Assembly: GCA_029975965.1 (NCBI GenBank)
Contig: JARKOV010000178.1
Coordinates: 1-25,734, forward strand
DNA from: Anaerolinea sp.
GTDB lineage: Bacteria > Chloroflexota > Anaerolineae > Anaerolineales > Anaerolineaceae
Reading direction: 5' to 3'
DNA length: 25,734 nt
Positions 23,895-25,734 of this stretch are shown here, piece by piece; positions within the stretch are counted from its first letter, which is position 1; the number at the start of each line of letters is the position of its first letter. The notes under the pieces were generated by a model that saw only the letters and a program-made list of their open reading frames with translations, was not told the origin of the DNA and searched no databases. A program made the translations under genes and the position numbers.

Positions 23895-25169
23895 TCAAAT
23901 ACCGAACAGCTCGGTGATCAGCGCCTGGAAATGGTGCTCGAGGATAGCGTAAGAGTAATGGTGACCGGCGATCTGGTAATTGGTCTCGACCATCTCCTCC
24001 ACCCATCCGCGGTCGCTGAGGGCGCGGCGCGCCTCCGCGACACACCGCTCGGTGATGAAGCCGTTGAATTCGATCGCACGGAAGCCCTTGGGCTTGATGT
24101 CGAGCTCGTAGATCGAATACGTATTCACCACCAGCGGGCGGCGGAAGTACACCGCTTCGAGGAAAGCGTTGCCAAAGCCTTCGATCTGCGAGGGGTAAGT
24201 GACCAGGTCGGCGTGCGGGTAGATATCCTGCAGGGTGTAGACCTTTCGCCCGTCGGGCAGCGTACCGCGCGCTTGCTGAATCTGGTCGGCGACAAACACG
24301 GTGGGCACATTCATGCGCTCGGCGTAATAGCGTACGCGCTGCTGGTATTCCCTTCCTTCGTCGCCGGCGGCGTGCGAGATGACCAGGCGGGCGGGCATGT
24401 CGAGCCGGCTGACCAGCTCGATGGCGTGCTCGATGCCCTTGCGCTGCACCACGCGGGTGGGCTGCAGGATGAACTGCTCGCCGGGCAGCACGCCCAGGTC
24501 GGCGCGCACCTCGCGGGTGTAGGCGTCCGGCGCGGGCGGCGGATTGCCGTAATCCATCACGTTGGGGATCAGGCGGCTGCTCAATCCCTTGCGGTACGCC
24601 AGTTGGCTGCCCGCCACCGAGTTGATCACCACGTGGCGGATGGTCGGCAAGGCAGGTGGGAAGGCCATCGCCAGGTAATCGTGCACGCAGGTGACCTGAA
24701 ACCGCTCGCGTTCCCAGGCCATGTCGTGGTGGTGACCGATGGTCGGGTAACCGGTCTCGGCGATCACCTCGCTGATTGCCAGCCCGAGCGGGACGTGCAC
24801 CGGGATGGAGAGCGCGTTCTCGACGATGAGCATATCCACATCGAAGGTCTTTAAAAAGGCGTAGAGGTGCTGTTTAAAGTGATCCTTCAGGTTCTGGATG
24901 CGCCGGGTGATCTCGGGCGAGCGAACGGTGCAATTGAAGAGCTGGTCGTGCAGCTCATCCATCTCCGGGTGGTGGAAAAACGCTTCGGGCACCACGTAGC
25001 TGATGTCTTCGGGATATTCGCTCATCCCGGCGAAATAAAAGCAGTCATGCCCCATCTCTTTGAGCACCTGGGTCCATTTTTCTGTTTCGAGCGAGACGCC
25101 GTCGGTGCCGGCGAAACGGGTGGAGATGAAGCCGATGCGCAGGTGTTTCGGGTCCGATTGGGGGTGCAA
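23895..25169 (-). CDS. Glycosyltransferase, GT4-like (GT-B fold)
   Basis: A 424-residue cytoplasmic or membrane-edge glycosyltransferase. The N-terminal half opens with RIGFISTRFAGTDGVSLET, a glycine loop typical of GT-B enzymes, and has GHHHDMAWERERF. The C-terminal half has ILQPTRVVQRKGIEHAIEL, the sugar-nucleotide domain start, and SQIEGFGNAFLEAVYFRRPL, the E-x7-E motif of retaining GT4 enzymes. It starts at TTG with AGGAGAG about six bases upstream, inside the end of the preceding gene. Only a base or so separates that gene's stop from this start. Next to a GH13 phosphorylase-like gene, it may build or turn over a small glucoside such as glucosylglycerate or sucrose; that role is inferred from context. 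Confidence 0.88.
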   Translation of the reverse strand: MHPQSDPKHLRIGFISTRFAGTDGVSLETEKWTQVLKEMGHDCFYFAGMSEYPEDISYVVPEAFFHHPEMDELHDQLFNCTVRSPEITRRIQNLKDHFKQHLYAFLKTFDVDMLIVENALSIPVHVPLGLAISEVIAETGYPTIGHHHDMAWERERFQVTCVHDYLAMAFPPALPTIRHVVINSVAGSQLAYRKGLSSRLIPNVMDYGNPPPAPDAYTREVRADLGVLPGEQFILQPTRVVQRKGIEHAIELVSRLDMPARLVISHAAGDEGREYQQRVRYYAERMNVPTVFVADQIQQARGTLPDGRKVYTLQDIYPHADLVTYPSQIEGFGNAFLEAVYFRRPLVVNTYSIYELDIKPKGFRAIEFNGFITERCVAEARRALSDRGWVEEMVETNYQIAGHHYSYAILEHHFQALITELFGI

Positions 25170-25170
25170 T

Positions 25171-25734
25171 TCAACTCTCCTTTTCGAGCCAGACGACCTG
25201 GTACGGCTCGAGGGTCAGCGTTCCATCGATGGACAGGGAAGCGCGGTTTTCGTCCAGCAGGCTGCGCCAGGCGCCCGGCTGGGCCGGCAGGCGCAAGCTG
25301 ATCTGTTCCGGGCGCAGGTTGTGGCAACACAGCACCGCGCGCCCACTCGACTCGCGCCGCAGAACCAGCGCGCCGGGGTGGGCATGGATCACCTGCTGGC
25401 TGCCGTACGGGTCGAATGCCGGGCTGGCGGCGCGCGCCTGCAACAGGCGTCGGGCAACCCGGTAAAGGCGGTTGCGCGCCGAGGTTGGGTCGCGTAGTTC
25501 GGCAAACAAGGCCGGCGCAGCAAACTTCTGGCGGTTGATGGTGCGGTTGTGCCCGCTCGAGCGCGCCCCTTCGGGCCATCCGCGCGAGCCAACCAGGCTG
25601 TGCACGTAGACGCCCGGAACGCCCTGCAGCGCATATTGGATAGCCTGGGCGACGGCAAAGCGCGCCTCGCCCAGCGCCGGCCCGGCGGAGTGGCGTGGCT
25701 CGGAGAGGGCGTCGAGGTAGTTGGCGTTGAGCTC
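25171..25734 (-). CDS. Sucrose-phosphorylase-like GH13 protein, C-terminal part (cut by window edge)
   Basis: The 187 residues in the window are the C-terminal end of a longer protein; the reading frame is open to the right edge. ELNANYLDALS followed by AQAIQYALQGVPGVYVHSLV and GSRGW is the late-barrel signature of GH13 subfamily 18, which contains sucrose, sucrose-6-phosphate and glucosylglycerate phosphorylases. HNRTINRQKF follows, then a C-terminal beta domain (FDPYGSQQVIHAHPGALVLRR to YQVVWLEKES). The catalytic residues lie outside the window. It is the gene before the glycosyltransferase, with overlapping translation signals, so the two act together. The precise phosphorylase specificity cannot be told from this part. 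Confidence 0.87.
   Translation of the reverse strand, partial: ELNANYLDALSEPRHSAGPALGEARFAVAQAIQYALQGVPGVYVHSLVGSRGWPEGARSSGHNRTINRQKFAAPALFAELRDPTSARNRLYRVARRLLQARAASPAFDPYGSQQVIHAHPGALVLRRESSGRAVLCCHNLRPEQISLRLPAQPGAWRSLLDENRASLSIDGTLTLEPYQVVWLEKES

Noticed and set aside
23182..24045. 287-residue minus-strand open frame across the repeat block
   Set aside because: It overlaps the HD-GYP catalytic domain and runs through the repeats; the periodic ARSARGDRS-like peptide comes from repeated DNA.

Overview
The window is about 25.7 kb of GC-rich bacterial DNA with tightly packed genes. It looks like a Chloroflexota genome, probably Anaerolineae. That placement is an inference from the gene mix: Tat/lipoprotein sugar-binding protein, PAS/GAF/HD-GYP signalling proteins, a GT next to a GH13 phosphorylase-like gene, and intergenic GTCATTGCGA-type repeats. 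No rRNA, tRNA or CRISPR array was recognised.

Region 1 (1-10541) is a catabolic locus. On the minus strand an operon runs from 5166 leftwards: sugar-binding lipoprotein, two ABC permeases, a DeoR repressor and a hydantoinase/oxoprolinase cut by the window edge. Around it are a PfkB kinase (+), a SIS-domain isomerase/deglycase-like protein (-), and a two-gene + operon of an MttB-superfamily methyltransferase and a NagB-like deaminase. Two divergent control regions (about 5300-5390 and 8270-8351) each carry a pair of TATGAT boxes exactly 31 bp apart, set the same way around a TTGAC -35 element. This suggests that all four transcription units belong to one regulon. A corrinoid-type methyltransferase in an amino-sugar-like pathway is the most unusual biology here. 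The substrate may be an N-methylated amino sugar or a sugar-amine conjugate, which is inference.

Between the convergent kinase and SIS genes sits a DUF559 nuclease-like gene flanked by two direct copies of a 40-bp hairpin array. The copies hold 3 and 6 hairpins and differ by exactly three units.

Region 2 (10732-12488, minus) is a CBS-pair protein translationally coupled to an ArsB/NhaD/SLC13-type transporter. Region 3 (12658-15421, plus) starts behind a perfect LacI-type operator and encodes a B12-binding protein with a large mutase-like C-terminus, followed by an octopine/nopaline dehydrogenase-family enzyme.

Region 4 (15430-23430) is mostly signalling: a NarL-type response regulator and four-PAS histidine kinase (minus), a thioredoxin/CcdA-like membrane protein (plus), three strong palindromes, then a lone receiver protein and a large degenerate-receiver/PAS/GAF/HD-GYP protein (plus). 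Region 5 (23431-25734) has a terminator, a block of alternating-orientation repeats, a GT4-like glycosyltransferase and the C-terminal part of a sucrose-phosphorylase-like GH13 enzyme (both minus, the latter cut by the window end).
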